From Callaeas wilsoni (Eukaryota > Chordata > Aves > Passeriformes > Callaeidae), in contig VWPU01017867.1 in assembly GCA_013398955.1 (NCBI GenBank), positions 26,933 through 90,932 of the forward strand: a DNA stretch of 64,000 nt. The letters run 5' to 3'. Within the stretch, counting starts at the first letter, position 1, and each line of letters begins with the position of its first letter. The notes beneath the pieces were generated by a model. The model was not told the origin of the DNA. It did no database searches and saw only the letters and a program-made list of their open reading frames with translations. The position numbers and the translations under genes are program-made. This document shows, in pieces, positions 13,401 to 26,065 of the stretch.

Positions 13401-16400
13401 AAAGTCTGCAGCAAATGTAATCTGTGCACAACAGGACTTGTTCTCTATCTCAGAGCTGCATTTTTTACTTCACTACACAATGGGCTGAAAGTATCGGTGG
13501 AAATCTGCCATGCACACAGGGTAAGAGGATGAGGAGCACTCATTAACGTAATTGTTTGACAGCATAACAATTAAGATGCAAAAATTTGCCCCGGCAGCAA
13601 AGGGGGATGTGGGATCAGATCCCAGCAGGATGGGACAGGGAGGGATGTTTAGATGTTTAGACGTTTAGAGGATCTTAGTGCAGGTTGATTTGGAAGGAAT
13701 CCCATCCCTTCAGTCCTCACAAAAGCGATTTTTTACAACTTAATTACGTGGGAGCAGGCTCCTAATCCTGCCCCTCTCAAGATTGCCCATTCCAGAAATC
13801 CTATTACTAAGCAAAATACGAAAGGATTTGGTTTAGTTTTCAATTGCTGTCGGTTCAAGTCTTTTTCTGAATCAGGGAGTGGTGGATCAGCTGATACATT
13901 TCAGAGCCTGTCAGAAATCAGTGGCACAGAACTTCAGTGGCTGTTGTTCTCTCCTGTGCTCTTCCAAGGCCAGTCTATTTTCAGGTGGATCAGGGAAGAT
14001 CCAAGAGCAGGATTCCTACAAGTTTCAAGAACATACACTTTCTCCTTCGCCTGATTTCTGGTGTCACATGCACATTTGCATACATTACACATACCATTAA
14101 GCACTTTCTCTCTTTTTCCAGGTATTTTTATAATTTCTTCATCAAAATAGATCATTCTCTCCCATCCTCCTCTTAAAAATACTGTGAATTCATGTTAACA
14201 CAGGGTGGTTTCACCTTTTTCAGGTTTTGTCCATGCTACTGGCTGGTCATTTCTCTAATCCGGAGCTCAAGAAGATTTTCCTTTCCCTGGGAAAACGAAC
14301 TCTGGGAAAAGGTTTTGTTGCAGTAAAAACTCCCCTGGACTGGGGTCTACAACCAAAAGCACATCACCATTCACAGAAATACGATTCCCTGGCTGGCACC
14401 AGCACACGGAGCAACCAGGGAAAAACCAAGTCAGGCCCAGAAAGATTTAAAGATCTGAGCTGTGCCCGAGCCAGGCCTTCCCTTGAGAGCTCAGAGACTG
14501 CTCAGGTTTGGAGCTGGCTGTTGGACCCAACTCTAAAAGCACAGTCCAGCATCCTTTTATTTCAAATATTTTGTGGGATGACAGGAGCACTTACAGTCAA
14601 AGGCTGATCCACCAGCCAAGTTACTTTACTGAGAGCAAAAGTCCAACATTGCTGAAGCTGCATTTGCTTTGCCAACAAATTATCTGAAGGAAGAAACCCT
14701 GGATATAATGTACCCTCTGGATAAATTCGCTGCAGGCAAAAGGCTTTGGGTTTTCACAGCTCCCTTTGCCTTCACAACAGCTCTTAAACCCGTGGATTTG
14801 AACAAGAGAAATCAGCAGTGTTGCTGTAGAATTCCACAGTTATTTTTTGCAATTTTCTGCAAATCGCTCCTTTCTTTGCAAGGGAGCCTGATCCTCTCCC
14901 CCCAGGATTTTCAAGGCTGTCGGGGTTTCCAGATTTGCTCCCAAAACAAGGCTCTGCTCCTTGCCTTGGTGCAGGCTGGGGGCAGAGCTGGGCAGCAGTC
15001 ACTGGCAGCGGGACACTGGGATTTGGGAGCATTGCTGCTGCCCAGCAACGGGCTTTGCTTTTGAAGATTACTCAGAAAATGTGAATTCATCCGGGGTTAA
15101 ACCACAGGCTTTTCAAAACCCCTCGGGTTCCCAGCTCAGCAGTCCCTGCTGCCCCTGAGCCCTGTTATCCCTCCCTACTGTTTCACTTCAGTCAAAACTG
15201 AGCCACTCCCTGCTCCATCCAAGGGAAGAGTCCTGGGGGTGACAGAGGCAGCTCAGGGACGGATCTCCGTTAACTTTGGAACCAGCTTTTTTCCCTCGGG
15301 TCTGAAGACCCATGACTGCAGTGACATTTTGCTCTGCCCATCCCCTCTCCCTTTGGCGATCAGCAGGAGCCACTTTGACTCCGCGAGGTGTGAGCCAGGC
15401 CTGAGCTGCTGAAATGATGCTGATTTCACAAGATTTCACTGCTTTATTTTGGGGTTCCTGGCCAAAGCCAGCTCAGGCAGGAGGTCTCGACAAGCATCTC
15501 CAGCACGTGCTTTCCTGACCTTGATGTCTGGAGTCCTGGACATCTTCCCAGCCTGATGAGACGGTGTCAGGAAATATCTGTGAGAATTGGGATAATCACA
15601 AATGCCTGCTCCCTGGTAAGCCAGGCTGATCCGAGTTCACTGCTGTGCCTGGCTGCTAACCAGAACAACCGTAATTCCCCACCACACCAGCACCCTGAGA
15701 GCATCTTTAACTCGCAATAAATCCATGGAGATGGAAAATGGGTACATTACTTTTCTCTCCTATGAGCCTCGTGGATATCATTTGATCTGTTTCCTGCAGC
15801 GAAACCTGCATTACAGAACCAGAGGAATTCAAGGTAAATGAATGGATGCAGTCCCTGCTTGACTGCAGAGAGGGACGGAGGTTGCTTGGATTGTTTTCCA
15901 CCCACAGAGATATTTACTGTAATATCCAAATACTGTTTTCAGAACTCCTGCAGATGAAATGCAATCTTCTGGAGCACCAGGAAAGGAGGCAGCCTTCCTG
16001 AGATGGAGATTTGTTGTCAGATGTGCTACCTTGGTGTGCAGGCTGCATTGGCAGGATGGTGGGAATATTCCTAGCTGGGAATAAAGGGAAATGTCCAACT
16101 TCAGATGGGAGTCATTGAACTCTTGCCTCTTGCAATGCTTTACAAACATCAGCAAAATCAAGATTAAACCAAAGGGAATAATGCTGCAAGCAGAGCTGGG
16201 AGATGTTCTCCATCTGGGGTTTTTATGAACACAACAGCAGCTGCCCTGTTTTTGATGATGCAGCCATCAGGATTGTTCTTTGGACAAAAAAAAAACCAAT
16301 TTGCTTATGCTGCTGCTGCTCTCCGTGGGATTTGGATGGTTTGCAGGCAGTGTGGAACACCTGAGGAGCCAGAGCTCCTTGTTTCCCACAGCCAGGCACT

Positions 16401-16580
16401 GCAGTCACACCAGCACAGGGGAATTCAGGGACCGCAGGACCTCTGATGGATTTGTTAAAGACAGGCTTCTCATTTGCACCAAATAATAAAGTTAATCTGA
16501 AACCCAGAAGAGCTTGCACTGATATTCCACTCCCCCGCCCACGCCCTCCTTTAACACATTAGAAGGATTTTAATTATTTC
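10496..16580. other. Intergenic DNA, no gene recognised
   Basis: Six kilobases without a recognisable exon, RNA gene or clear transposon. Open frames up to about 140 codons (for example 10824-11249 +) show no known family and no codon pattern I would trust. Parts may be conserved regulatory DNA, but that needs an alignment. Confidence 0.55.
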
Positions 16581-16628
16581 TCATTCTGCACTTTTTTCTT
16601 TTCCTCATTCTGCACTTTTTTCTTTTCC
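16581..16628. repeat. Perfect 24-bp tandem duplication
   Basis: The 24-bp unit beginning 'tcattctgcactttttt' occurs twice head to tail at 16581-16604 and 16605-16628 without a mismatch. This suggests a recent slippage event. Confidence 0.9.
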
Positions 16629-16799
16629 TAATGGGGTTACAGTGAAATTTAAGCTGAGCACAAATGAGCAGCTCGTTTTAAAGACTTGGAATGGAGCTAA
16701 ATGCAAGGCAGCAACTTTGTTTAAAACAAAGGCATTCCCAATATACCACATAACATGGAATAAGTCAGCAAATCCTCAGCCTGAGAGAGGGAACACTCA

Positions 16800-17143
16800 C
16801 AGAAACTGCCCCTTGAAGTGCCTAGAGGGGCTCCAGGAGATCTGGAACAGGACTGGGGGATTACAGAACAAGGAGGAATGGCTTCCCACTGCCAGAGGGC
16901 AGGGATAGGTGGGATATTGGGAGGAAATTCCACCCTGTGAGGATGGTGAGGGGCTGAGATGGAACTCCCAGAGAAGCTGTGGCTGCCCCTGGATCCCTGG
17001 AAGTGCCCAAGGCCAGGTTGGACGGGGCTTGGAGCACCCTGGGACAGGGGGAGGTGTCCCTGCCCATGGCATGGGGCAGGAATAGATCATCCTGAAGGTC
17101 ATTTTCTACACAAACCACTCCATGATTCATTTTATGATTCATC
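16800..17143 (+). mobile_element. CR1 LINE fragment (3' end)
   Basis: A longer CR1 3' piece. It has 'ggcttcccactgccagag', then 'gggatattgggaggaaatt', 'gctgtggctgcccctggatc', 'aaggccaggttggacggg' and a tail with 'ccatgattcattttatgatt', which resembles the CR1 3' short-repeat end. Confidence 0.9.
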
Positions 17144-19239
17144 CTTTTCTTCCCATACTCCTGCACTATTTTTTACCTCGATCTCAAATAAATGTCATAG
17201 TTGTGAAATATGCTGTAGTACATGGGGAGAAATAAATACAGGAACACATCCAAGGAGTAATTCCAGCAGCAAGTGTCCCTTGCACCTTGCCAGGGGTCAC
17301 CAGCACTGAATTTACAGGCACCACGCTGGGCTGGGACAGGGTCACTGCTCTGCACAGAGCAGCTCTGAGTCTTGCTGAGAACCCAAAGCAGCAGAAGTTC
17401 TACAGCTGGCTCAGACACGCGGCACCAGCAAGAAAGGAAAAGCCAAGAGGGCAGAGCAGGAGGGGTTTTGGGAGGTCTGGGGTCAGTTCTAGCTCATACA
17501 AGACATTATTTAATCCCTGTGTCTCAGGTGCCCCCCACTCCCCAGTCAATTTTTATTTCATAAGGGCTGTTTAGCTTAATGTTGAGGAGTCTCTGATATT
17601 TTAAAGCTGGAGCTGCCTCCAGCGTTTTATGACATTTGTTATTTTCCTGCAAGGCACCAGAGAGCTGAGTGATGGGTGTGATTTTTAAAATATAAACTTA
17701 AATTAAGGCAAGTGTGCATTTCACCATCAGTTCCCTGGATCTTTAACCCCCTAAACTGGACCTCTGCTTACAAATCAGTGGCTTCCAAGATTTTATTCCA
17801 GAAACTCTGCAATTCCTGCAAAGAAGAACAACGAATCAAGAGTATTTGAGTATAAACAAGTGAGCAGTGAAAGCCCAGCAGGTTTGGGATGATGTTCAGT
17901 CCTACTCTGGCGCTGGGGCACGAATGGAAAATCCCAGCCCAAAGAGCAGGACCCATTTTCTGGGCTAAAGGAACTGGTTTCCGTGCTTACACCACAATTA
18001 GAAAATTAAAGTAATTCAAACCATGACACAGCAGAGGTGTCCTCAACACAGACATCTCAAGAAGGGAAAAGGGGTGGCATCAAGGATGCAATGCCTCCTT
18101 CTGCCCTCACTGCAGGGAGCAGTAGGAGCTGTTTGTTCTTCCTCAGTGTGTGGAACTTGCACATCACAAACCCCAGAGCCAGGTGGCCAAAAAACCCCCA
18201 AATTCGAAGAGTTTTATGGAATCACTCATAGAAGAAAATAAGCAGTATAAGCTGAAACATTTTCTTTCATTGTACTAAAAGTTTCATTTCTATTTCAGCC
18301 GTGTTAACTTCTCTGCAGCCCAAGCAGTTTGAAGTAACCATGTTCTTCTCCACTTTGAAACTGTTCTCTATTGATTTGGCTGGCATTATTGTTATTTTAG
18401 TATGTACAACCTGGCAGTTTCCCTAGAAAACCTCCTTTCCAACACAAACGTTTGGATCCACGCTGCTGTCTGTGCTTTGACCTCTCAGCTCAGTGGAGTA
18501 GGAACTTCCCAGCCTTGTCTGCCCTTAAGAGCTCGATCCTAGAGAAAGCAGAGAGTGCCAGGAAGCCTTTTTGCAGCATGGAAATAGGAATCCACTGTTT
18601 GCTCAATGAGAGACAGCAGAAAAGCTTGGGAACCAGTTAAACACTGACCTAAAGTGAAAGCTGTGCTGCTGGTTAAAGGCATCCATTTAGCTCACAGGGG
18701 CCAAAAAAGAAATGCCCCAGCAGAAATGATTTGGTTTGCCTTGTATAGAAGTGAAAGGACAATGTTTCCCAGTGTGGCTGGCTTTCTTGCTGGCACCGAA
18801 ATGGAGGAGCTGACAAAAAAAAAAAAGATAAAAAATAAAAAGCAACTAAAATCAGGTCCATCTGCTTAGAATTAGTCCTGAGTTCATGCAGTGCACTGTG
18901 TGGCAGTGATGCTCCGAAGGGGAATGGAAGTAGGGAGTGAATTACAGCTCTCAGAACGTTTTCAGCTCAATGAAATTTGGAAAGTGAATTCCTGTGCAGT
19001 GATGTGCTCGTTTGAACAGTTTCTGTCAAGCAGAAGCTTTTGCCCAGAGCTTTTTGGGTTTGTATTTCTGGACCCGGAGTGAAGGAGAGGAGCAAGGCTG
19101 GGCCTGCATGGGAACATTGGTGCAATCCCAAAGTGAGAGGATTGATGTGTTCCTCCCTTGGAGAAAGGTTTTCCTTCTGCTGTAACGTGGGGTGAAGATG
19201 AAATCTGGAAGTTCAGTGGTTATAACAAAGGGGATTTAT

Positions 19240-19440
19240 CCTCCTTTCACAGGAAAGGGCTCTTGGCAGGGGCTGCCCAGGGAGGTTTGGAGTCCCCATC
19301 CCTGGAGATGCCCAAGGAAGGCCTGGAGGTGGCACTCAGAGCCCTGGGCTGGGACAAGGTGGGGTTTGGGCACAGGTTGGACTCCACGGTCCCAGAGGTC
19401 CTTTCAACCCTCTGGTTTTGTGATTTTCATAAGAATATAT
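19240..19440 (+). mobile_element. CR1 LINE fragment, older subfamily type
   Basis: It contains 'gctgcccagggaggtttgg', then 'tccccatccctggagatg' and 'caggttggactccacggtc', and ends near 'tttgtgattttcat'. This corresponds to the CR1 ORF2 carboxy-terminal region (a LPREV-ESPSLE-like motif) and the short 3'UTR. It is more diverged than the 16.8 kb copy. Confidence 0.75.
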
Positions 19441-20489
19441 TTACCAGAGGTCAGGAAGGGCACACAGGTCAATTTGAGGTCTCTAAAGAGAGAATTCCTG
19501 CTTCTCCTGCCCCCCCTTAGCAATGGGCAGGTGCCAACACAAAGCTCTCAATAACCCAGAGCGTTCCTTTAGCACAAAGGAAGCTGTGGGAAGGCAGCAC
19601 AAGTGGTGGGAAACCTCCCAATTCAAGAGATGGCACTGCACTGAGGGAAGCAGGGAGCTTTCTCTGGCACTGACTCAGGTGTGAACTCGCTCCAGCGAGA
19701 ACTTTCCTGGCTGAATTTCCCTGCATGGAACACAGGGGTGCTGCCCATCTTTCCAGTTCAATGACTGATTCCTTTCTTAAGGGCTTCCTGCTTCTCTTGC
19801 TTGTCTCTGAAGTGTCTTACATTACCCCTCATGCAGGCTTGGAATTGCGAAAAAACTCGTATTTGCTGCCTGGTGTTCCATTTTTTGATTTATTAAAAAA
19901 ATTTTTCTTGCAGACCATGCATCACTGCAGACACCCAGTTTCTGAGAGGATTGCTGCAATTCTGGCCAGCTCTGATGACTCGGGACTTTTCTGTCCTGGC
20001 ATGCTCAGTGGGAAAGAAAAATGCACTGAACAACAATTCATTTCTGGTTCCTCCATCACCAAAACATTTAAAACTCACTTCACTGAGACAATCTCCCTCA
20101 TCATGCTGAATGAAAGGAAGACAATCCAGTTATGCAGCTCTTTCTTTTGAAACCAAATTATTTAACGTAATTTTTTATGTTTCCCAGGGCAATACTGCTT
20201 GGTCAGTGCTCACCCTGGGAAATCAGCACGGCCTTTTTTATTATCCTGAGTATTGGTTTTGTAAGGAAGTTCAGATGCAGAAAAGCACATGGTGAGACAT
20301 CACTGGTTCTTTACCTCATTAAGTGAATTAATGAACAGGCTTATTAATTCATTCATTAATTCATTCATTCCCAATATTGCTTCTCCTTTCTCCCCTGTAT
20401 CTCTGTGCCAAAATAAGTCAGTGTTTGAGCCCCAGCTTTTTGGGGATAAGGTTTAGAAAATGTGTGTCCCTAGATACTGGGAACTCTAT

Positions 20490-20535
20490 TGTTGTAGTAC
20501 TAGTAATAGTAGTAGTAGTAGCAGTGGTAGCATTA
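20490..20535. repeat. Imperfect GTA trinucleotide repeat
   Basis: Interrupted run of GTA-like triplets ('gtagtactagtaatagtag' and onward). A microsatellite of little further note. Confidence 0.8.
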
Positions 20536-20779
20536 ATCCTCAGCAAACCAGGCTCAAATATTAGGCAAGAGGGACATTTTTCATCTCCTCAGCCTGATAA
20601 ACCAACAGCGAAATAAGCAGCAAAAGGAGCAACACTCCCTAGACAGGCTCAGAAAATCCACACAGACACTTTGTAAACTCAAACCTCTGCTGGATCACTG
20701 TCCTTGGCAAGGCATTTTTTGGTTATGGGACAAGAACCTGAATTAGTCAGCATTTAGTGCTTTCCTCCAGGTACTTAGG

Positions 20780-20841
20780 AATGCCTAGAATCAGGCATTA
20801 AAAATGTCTGATTTTAATGCCTAGAATCAGGCATTAAAAAT
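20780..20841. repeat. 26-bp direct repeat with hairpin potential
   Basis: The 26-bp block starting 'aatgcctagaatcaggcatt' occurs at 20780-20805 and again, unchanged, at 20816-20841. The 10 bases between them complete a dyad: 'gcattaaaaatg' pairs imperfectly with 'gattttaatgc', so the region can fold as a hairpin. No gene lies nearby. Confidence 0.85.
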
Positions 20842-21423
20842 AAGAGATGTGACCACTTCCTTCCCCTCCTTGTGTCACACTGACTTTAGGACAAGGTTTA
20901 ATTGCAAAACCCAGCACTTGAGATGGGTTTCTCTCAAGCTGAGTCCCAAGAATTCTGTGTATTGTTTGTCTGAAAAATTTTGGGGGGAAAAATCCTTGAT
21001 TTGGGTCCATTCTTTGGTACACAAAGACCAAAACACTGGCACTGACTCCAGCCAGACTGGGAGCAGTTTCAAGGCAGGGAACAGCCTGAGAAATCCCCAT
21101 TTCCACACGTGTGGGTTTTGAAGCTCCAGGGAAGGAGCATTTCCTGACACAAGGATGTGATGGGGACACATCTGCCTTTGAAGTGGCCCTCTCTGGTGAC
21201 CGACATAAACCAGGGAAAAGGCTCCAACCCAACAGCTAAAAAGACTCTTGGTATTTTGGTCGTCTTTCCAAGAGTGATCAGGAGCCCTGAATCAAAGCCC
21301 AGTCCTGTGTGAACACCAACAGCCACGTGTCAGCTCACGAAGGAGCGTGGAACATCTCTACAAATCACCTTGCCACGTGCCCAAACCAGTTCCTCACTGC
21401 ACTAGAACTCAGAGACCACTTTA

Positions 21424-21756
21424 GAGAAGGAAAGGAAAAAGGAAAGGAAAAAGGGGAAAGGAAAAAGGGGAAAGGAAAAAGGGGAAAGGAAAAAGGGGAA
21501 AGGAAAAAGGGGAAAGGAAAAAGGGGAAAGGAAAAGGGGGAAAGGAAAAAGGGGAAAGGAAAAGGGAAAAGGAAAGGGAAAAAGGAAAGGGAAAAAGGAA
21601 AGGGAAAAAGGAAAGGGAAAAAGGAAAGGGAAAAAGGAAAGGAAAAGGGGAAAGGAAAAGGGGAAAGGAAAAGGGGAAAGGGGAAAAGAAAAAAGAAAAT
21701 GAAAAGGGAAAAGGGAAAGGGAAAAGGGAAGGGGAAAAGGGGAAAGGGAAAGGAAA
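21424..21756. repeat. Polypurine tract, (GGAAAA)n-like
   Basis: About 330 bases of almost pure A and G on the plus strand, built from units such as 'ggggaaaggaaaaa'. It is followed directly by an alternating TATATA run to about 21794. Lysine/glycine open frames on the plus strand, and Ser/Phe/Pro frames on the minus strand, come from the repeat and are not genes. Confidence 0.95.
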
Positions 21757-22171
21757 TTTATATATGTATTTTTATATATATATATATACATATAAGGGCT
21801 GTGAAAAATACCACATGCCATGGGGAGAGGGTAAAAGGTGTCAAGGGAATTGCTGACATCTTACAGCTCTGAAATAAGGAGGCATTTATTGAACAATAAC
21901 AACCACGCAATGCCAAGAAAGAGCGTTTTCATTAACAATAAATTCTGACTATCTTAAAACACAGGCGACACAAATGTCAGCTGGGGGACTGGGAACAGAA
22001 CCCAGGAGACAGCTCCTGAGGCTGACTCTCCACTGCCAGGAAATCAGAACCTGAACACTGCTGGAGCAGCCACAAACCCCTCTGTTTGTCTAGACAGAAA
22101 CCTGTCCATACACATGAAAGTGTCTGCGACGCTATTCCCATTTTTAATTAGTATTTATAACCATCCTCATA

Positions 22172-22500
22172 GAGAAGAATTCCTTCCCAATATCCCAGTC
22201 ATCGCTGCCCTCTGGCAGTGGGAAGCCATTCGCTGTGTCCTGTCCCTCCATCCCTCGTCCCCAGTCCCTCTCCAGCTCTCCTGGAGCCCCTTTAGGCCCT
22301 GGAAGGGGCTCTGAGCTCTCCCTGGATCCTTCCTTTCTCCAGGTGAACATTCCCAGCTCTCCCAGCCTGGCTCAGCCCTTGAAGCACCTCCATGGCCTCC
22401 TCTGGACTCTCTCCAGCAGCTCCACATGCTCCTGAGCTGGAGGCAGCTCTGCAGGTGAGGTCTCACCTGAGTGGTGCAGAGCAGGAGAATCCCTTCCCCT
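22172..22500 (-). mobile_element. CR1 LINE fragment
   Basis: Reverse-complement CR1. It has 'gaattccttcccaatatccc', 'ctctggcagtgggaagcc', and further right 'tctggactctctccagcagc', which is the antisense of the upstream CR1 segment. It spans more of the element's 3' kilobase than most copies here and lacks the extreme 3' tail. Confidence 0.85.
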
Positions 22501-25500
22501 GGTGGTGCTCAATTAAAGTCCTTAACCCGTAAAACCATTTTGCTTTGCAAATCTCATTACCTGAGAGATTTACCTCATTACTCTTGCCTGTTTGATGTTT
22601 TAAGTAGGGTTTTAAATGCCAAGCAGCTGGGAGGGTTTGTTTGGGGTTTCTGAGCTTTTTGTTGTCTCTTTGTTTTTCATGAGATGCTAATTTGTGGTAA
22701 TTGCATTCTGCAGCCATGAGGGCCTGGCTCAGAGTAGTAATAACCATCAGAGAGCCAGGAAAAAAAAAAAGAGAGACAGAAGAAAACATATTATTAAAAT
22801 GCTCACGTCCTTCGGAAGAAAGCTCCAGCTTGTTCCTTTAAGGGAATAAAAATCTGTTTGGTGTCTCTCAAGCACCTAGGTCTGCTGGCATCCCATCAAA
22901 CATACAAACTGTGTACATCTCTACAGATAGCCTCAATTTAGGGCAATTAGTGTGAATTAAAGAAGAAATGGACAATGGTTTTGGTTGCAGCACAAGGTGC
23001 ATGGAAGCTGTTAACTCCTTTCATCATTTGAGGTTCTTGAGGGAAAGACCCATCAGGAGAGAGAGAATAAAGCTCAGCTCTTTGTCGGTGTTATGGCAAT
23101 ACCTTAACATCTTAATTAGGAACAAAAAGCCTCTGTTCTGTTCAGGGCTGGGCCAAAGGAGCTGTGCTTAAGACACAACAGAGCAGGCGGGAGAGGGAGC
23201 AAAGGGTGCAGCAGGAGACAGGAACGGTGTGGCTCATCCTCTGGCTGGCCAAACCCTCAGCCCAGGAGGAGGCTGCCAGGGCACCAGCTTGGCCTGGGAA
23301 AGGTTAGAGCAGCAGCTGCAGAGGTCTTGCACAGGTCTGATGTTGATTGTCTGGTCTTCTGTAGGTTTGTGGGCTCGTTCTGCAAATGTCTCTCCCTCCG
23401 GAACATCCTGTGCTGCCCGCTGCGACAGGCTCCCAAATCAGCCTGATTCGTCCTGGCAGGGCAGGGTCTGTCCACCAGAGAAAGGGCCCAGTGAGCTCAG
23501 CAGACACGTTTCTGGAGCTCCAGCTGCTGGCTCTGACTTCAGGGGCCTTTGGATCCGCTCCCTGCCCACGCCAGTGCTGCTGCCTGGGACACAGACCCAG
23601 GACTCTGCTGCCACACTCCTTTCCAAGGTGCTGACTTCTGCTGTCAGCAGCTCGGCCCCTTTCCTTCCAAGGGGATCTCAGACAAGATGTGGTGATAAGC
23701 AAACAACGGGTAAATATGTGCCTATGGAAAGACTGATGCATCACTAACAGCACATTCTTTCCCATCCTTTCCCTAAACAATTTTTTTTCTACCAGCTGCT
23801 GCCTGGGGACGGCAGTGGGTGACACGAGCTTTGCATTTAGAGTCCCCAAGCACCACGGCTCCCTGGAGATGAGAGGCTCCATCCATCACACGTAGCATCG
23901 CTGTGGGCTCAGCTGCTTGGAGGATTATTTAAACACAAGCTGCAGTTGGAGCACAGGAGGGAGGTGGAGGCTCAGCAGAGATTACAGAATTATACACAAA
24001 GTCATATGGCAAGAGAGGTCTGAGCCTGGACAGTCAACCAACACAGGGGACAACACGCTCAGAGTGGCTTCCAGCCCCTCTGGAATAAGAATAAAGACAG
24101 AATTCCTTCCCTGGGATTTTTCAGAGCCATGGTTCCCAAAGAGATTTACTGCACTGGATGTGCCCTGGATGGCAAGGCAATCTTACAGGCCTGTGGTGAG
24201 TGCAGACCTAAATCTAGCTCAGATCCAGGAAAGATAAAGCAGAGCTCAGGGTTTATTTCTGTTATGTGGATTGTGAACTCGGCTGCACAAAGAGCTGGAC
24301 GTGCCACACAGGACACACAGTCAGAGCTCTGGCCCTAAGGGGGGCTCTGCCTTCCCAGAAGTTGGAATGGGAAAGGGAGATGAAGGGAGATGCTTTGGTG
24401 ATGAAATCAAGCCAGTGGGATGAAGGAGGGGTTCCAGGGCATCGGATCTTGAGGCTTCTCCCAGGTGGGCAGGCAGCAGATAAAAGTGTGAACGAAGGAT
24501 TTAAATGAACCCAAGAAAGGCGTGATTTGGACACATCTTCAATTTTCCCCAACTATTTTACATATTAAAGATTAATGTCGAGCTAAAGCTCAGAAAAGTG
24601 AACTCTCACCCAAGAGAAGCAGCAGTGCCAGGATGGGAAAGGATGCAGGAAGACACAGTGGGGATGAAAACTGAGGCAAGCACTCATCTCTGGGTAGATT
24701 TATTTCAGCACTAGGTAAAATCAGTCATTCTGAGGCTACAAAAGAGCCCCGTCCTCCAGACGTGGTCAGATTTTATCAGCTCATCCAGGTAATAAATCAA
24801 ATCAGGGAATTCGCTGTGAGTTACATAGAAATAAACATTTAACAGCTCCTCTCAGTAATTAGGCAGGTTTCAGACCTGCAGCTGTACACAAAATCCAGTG
24901 GCCCAAATCTGCATCTGCTGAGAATTAAGGAGGTACCCTGAGTTTTAATAAGGCTGCCTTGATTTATGCAAAACATGGATCTTGTTTAGCCAGCCTGTGC
25001 TTAAGCGATTTAGGAACATGGTTAAAAAGTCCCTATGAATCCCAAGATGGAGAAACTCCTAATATTTGGACATCTTATAATTAAGTATGAGATCACAGAC
25101 AGATCCACCTTGTTTGAAAATTTCAACCTTTTTTTATGCCCAACACTTTTTAAATCCACATTTTGAATGCTCACTCTGAGTCCCTGTGCCGGGTTGGGTT
25201 TTTTCCTTTCTGAACACTCAGAATTTTCCAGTTTATCTTCAATTCAGCCGTGCTAAAAGCTTCAGGCTGTCCTAGTCCTAAAAGACAGTGGAATGAGTCC
25301 AGCCTCGAGTTTAATAGACAACATTTAACATCTCTTGCCTTTGGGTGGGTCTTCTTAACCAAGCAGAAGTCAAACCCTCGCTGAAATCTGAGGGATGAAT
25401 CATCAAAACAACCCTTTTCACTTCTTTCTGGGCAAGTAAATAGTAATTTCAAGGCCTGCAGCACCTCAGAGAAGTTCCTCCACTCCTGGTCCAGCTGCCT

Positions 25501-25999
25501 GCATGGTCTGGCACTGAGCTGAGCAGATTACCAGTGGCACTTCATCAAATGCCATCAGACACAGGAACAATTGGATTCGGGCCTTTTGATGAGAAATTTG
25601 TAATGAAAACACAATTGCTGCCCAAAAGCCAGGATTTAAGGCTCTGATTTTAACGTTTTTTAGCTCAGAAGGAGCTGAGCAGCTGTGGGTTGCCTGGAGC
25701 TCTCCCTAGGGACCCTCTCATGCTAATGAGTATAATTAACAACACGCAACGACCAGGATCTGGTTTGTGGGTGCTACCTGGGCAGAGCCAGGCACAAACC
25801 TTACTCAGAAGGGTTAAAATCCAAATGAATAAGGGAAAGGAGACAAGAACATCACTCCCTCCATGTCACAGATGAAGATACCCCCAGGAATGGACCTGCC
25901 AAAGGTGGAACAAGGAGCTCCTCCAGGACTTTGGTCATTCCTGATGTGACTCAGAGACCTGCCTCTGCCTGGAAAACAATTCTGAGTGGGATAATACTT
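22501..25999. other. Intergenic DNA, no gene recognised
   Basis: I found no recognisable exon. Overlapping open frames at 23229-23882 reach 192 codons on the minus strand and 172 on the plus strand in a locally GC-richer patch. Neither shows a family resemblance, and they overlap each other in antisense, so at most one could be real. Confidence 0.5.
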
Positions 26000-26065
26000 C
26001 CTGGGTTGGAATTAGATGATTTTAAATGTCCCTTCCAACCCAAACCATTCAGTGACACTGGGAAC
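26000..26065 (+). mobile_element. CR1 LINE 3' tail remnant
   Basis: Contains 'ggttggaattagatgatttt' and 'cccttccaacccaaaccatt', the last roughly 60 bases of a CR1 element. Sequence upstream of this is too diverged to assign. Confidence 0.7.

Noticed and set aside
21309..21872. 187-codon Lys/Gly/Glu-rich open frame
   Set aside because: It is the translation of the polypurine repeat, which contains no stop codon in most frames.
23229..23882. Overlapping 172- and 192-codon frames on opposite strands
   Set aside because: No recognisable domain, no splice or start context that stands out, and both strands are open because of local GC content.
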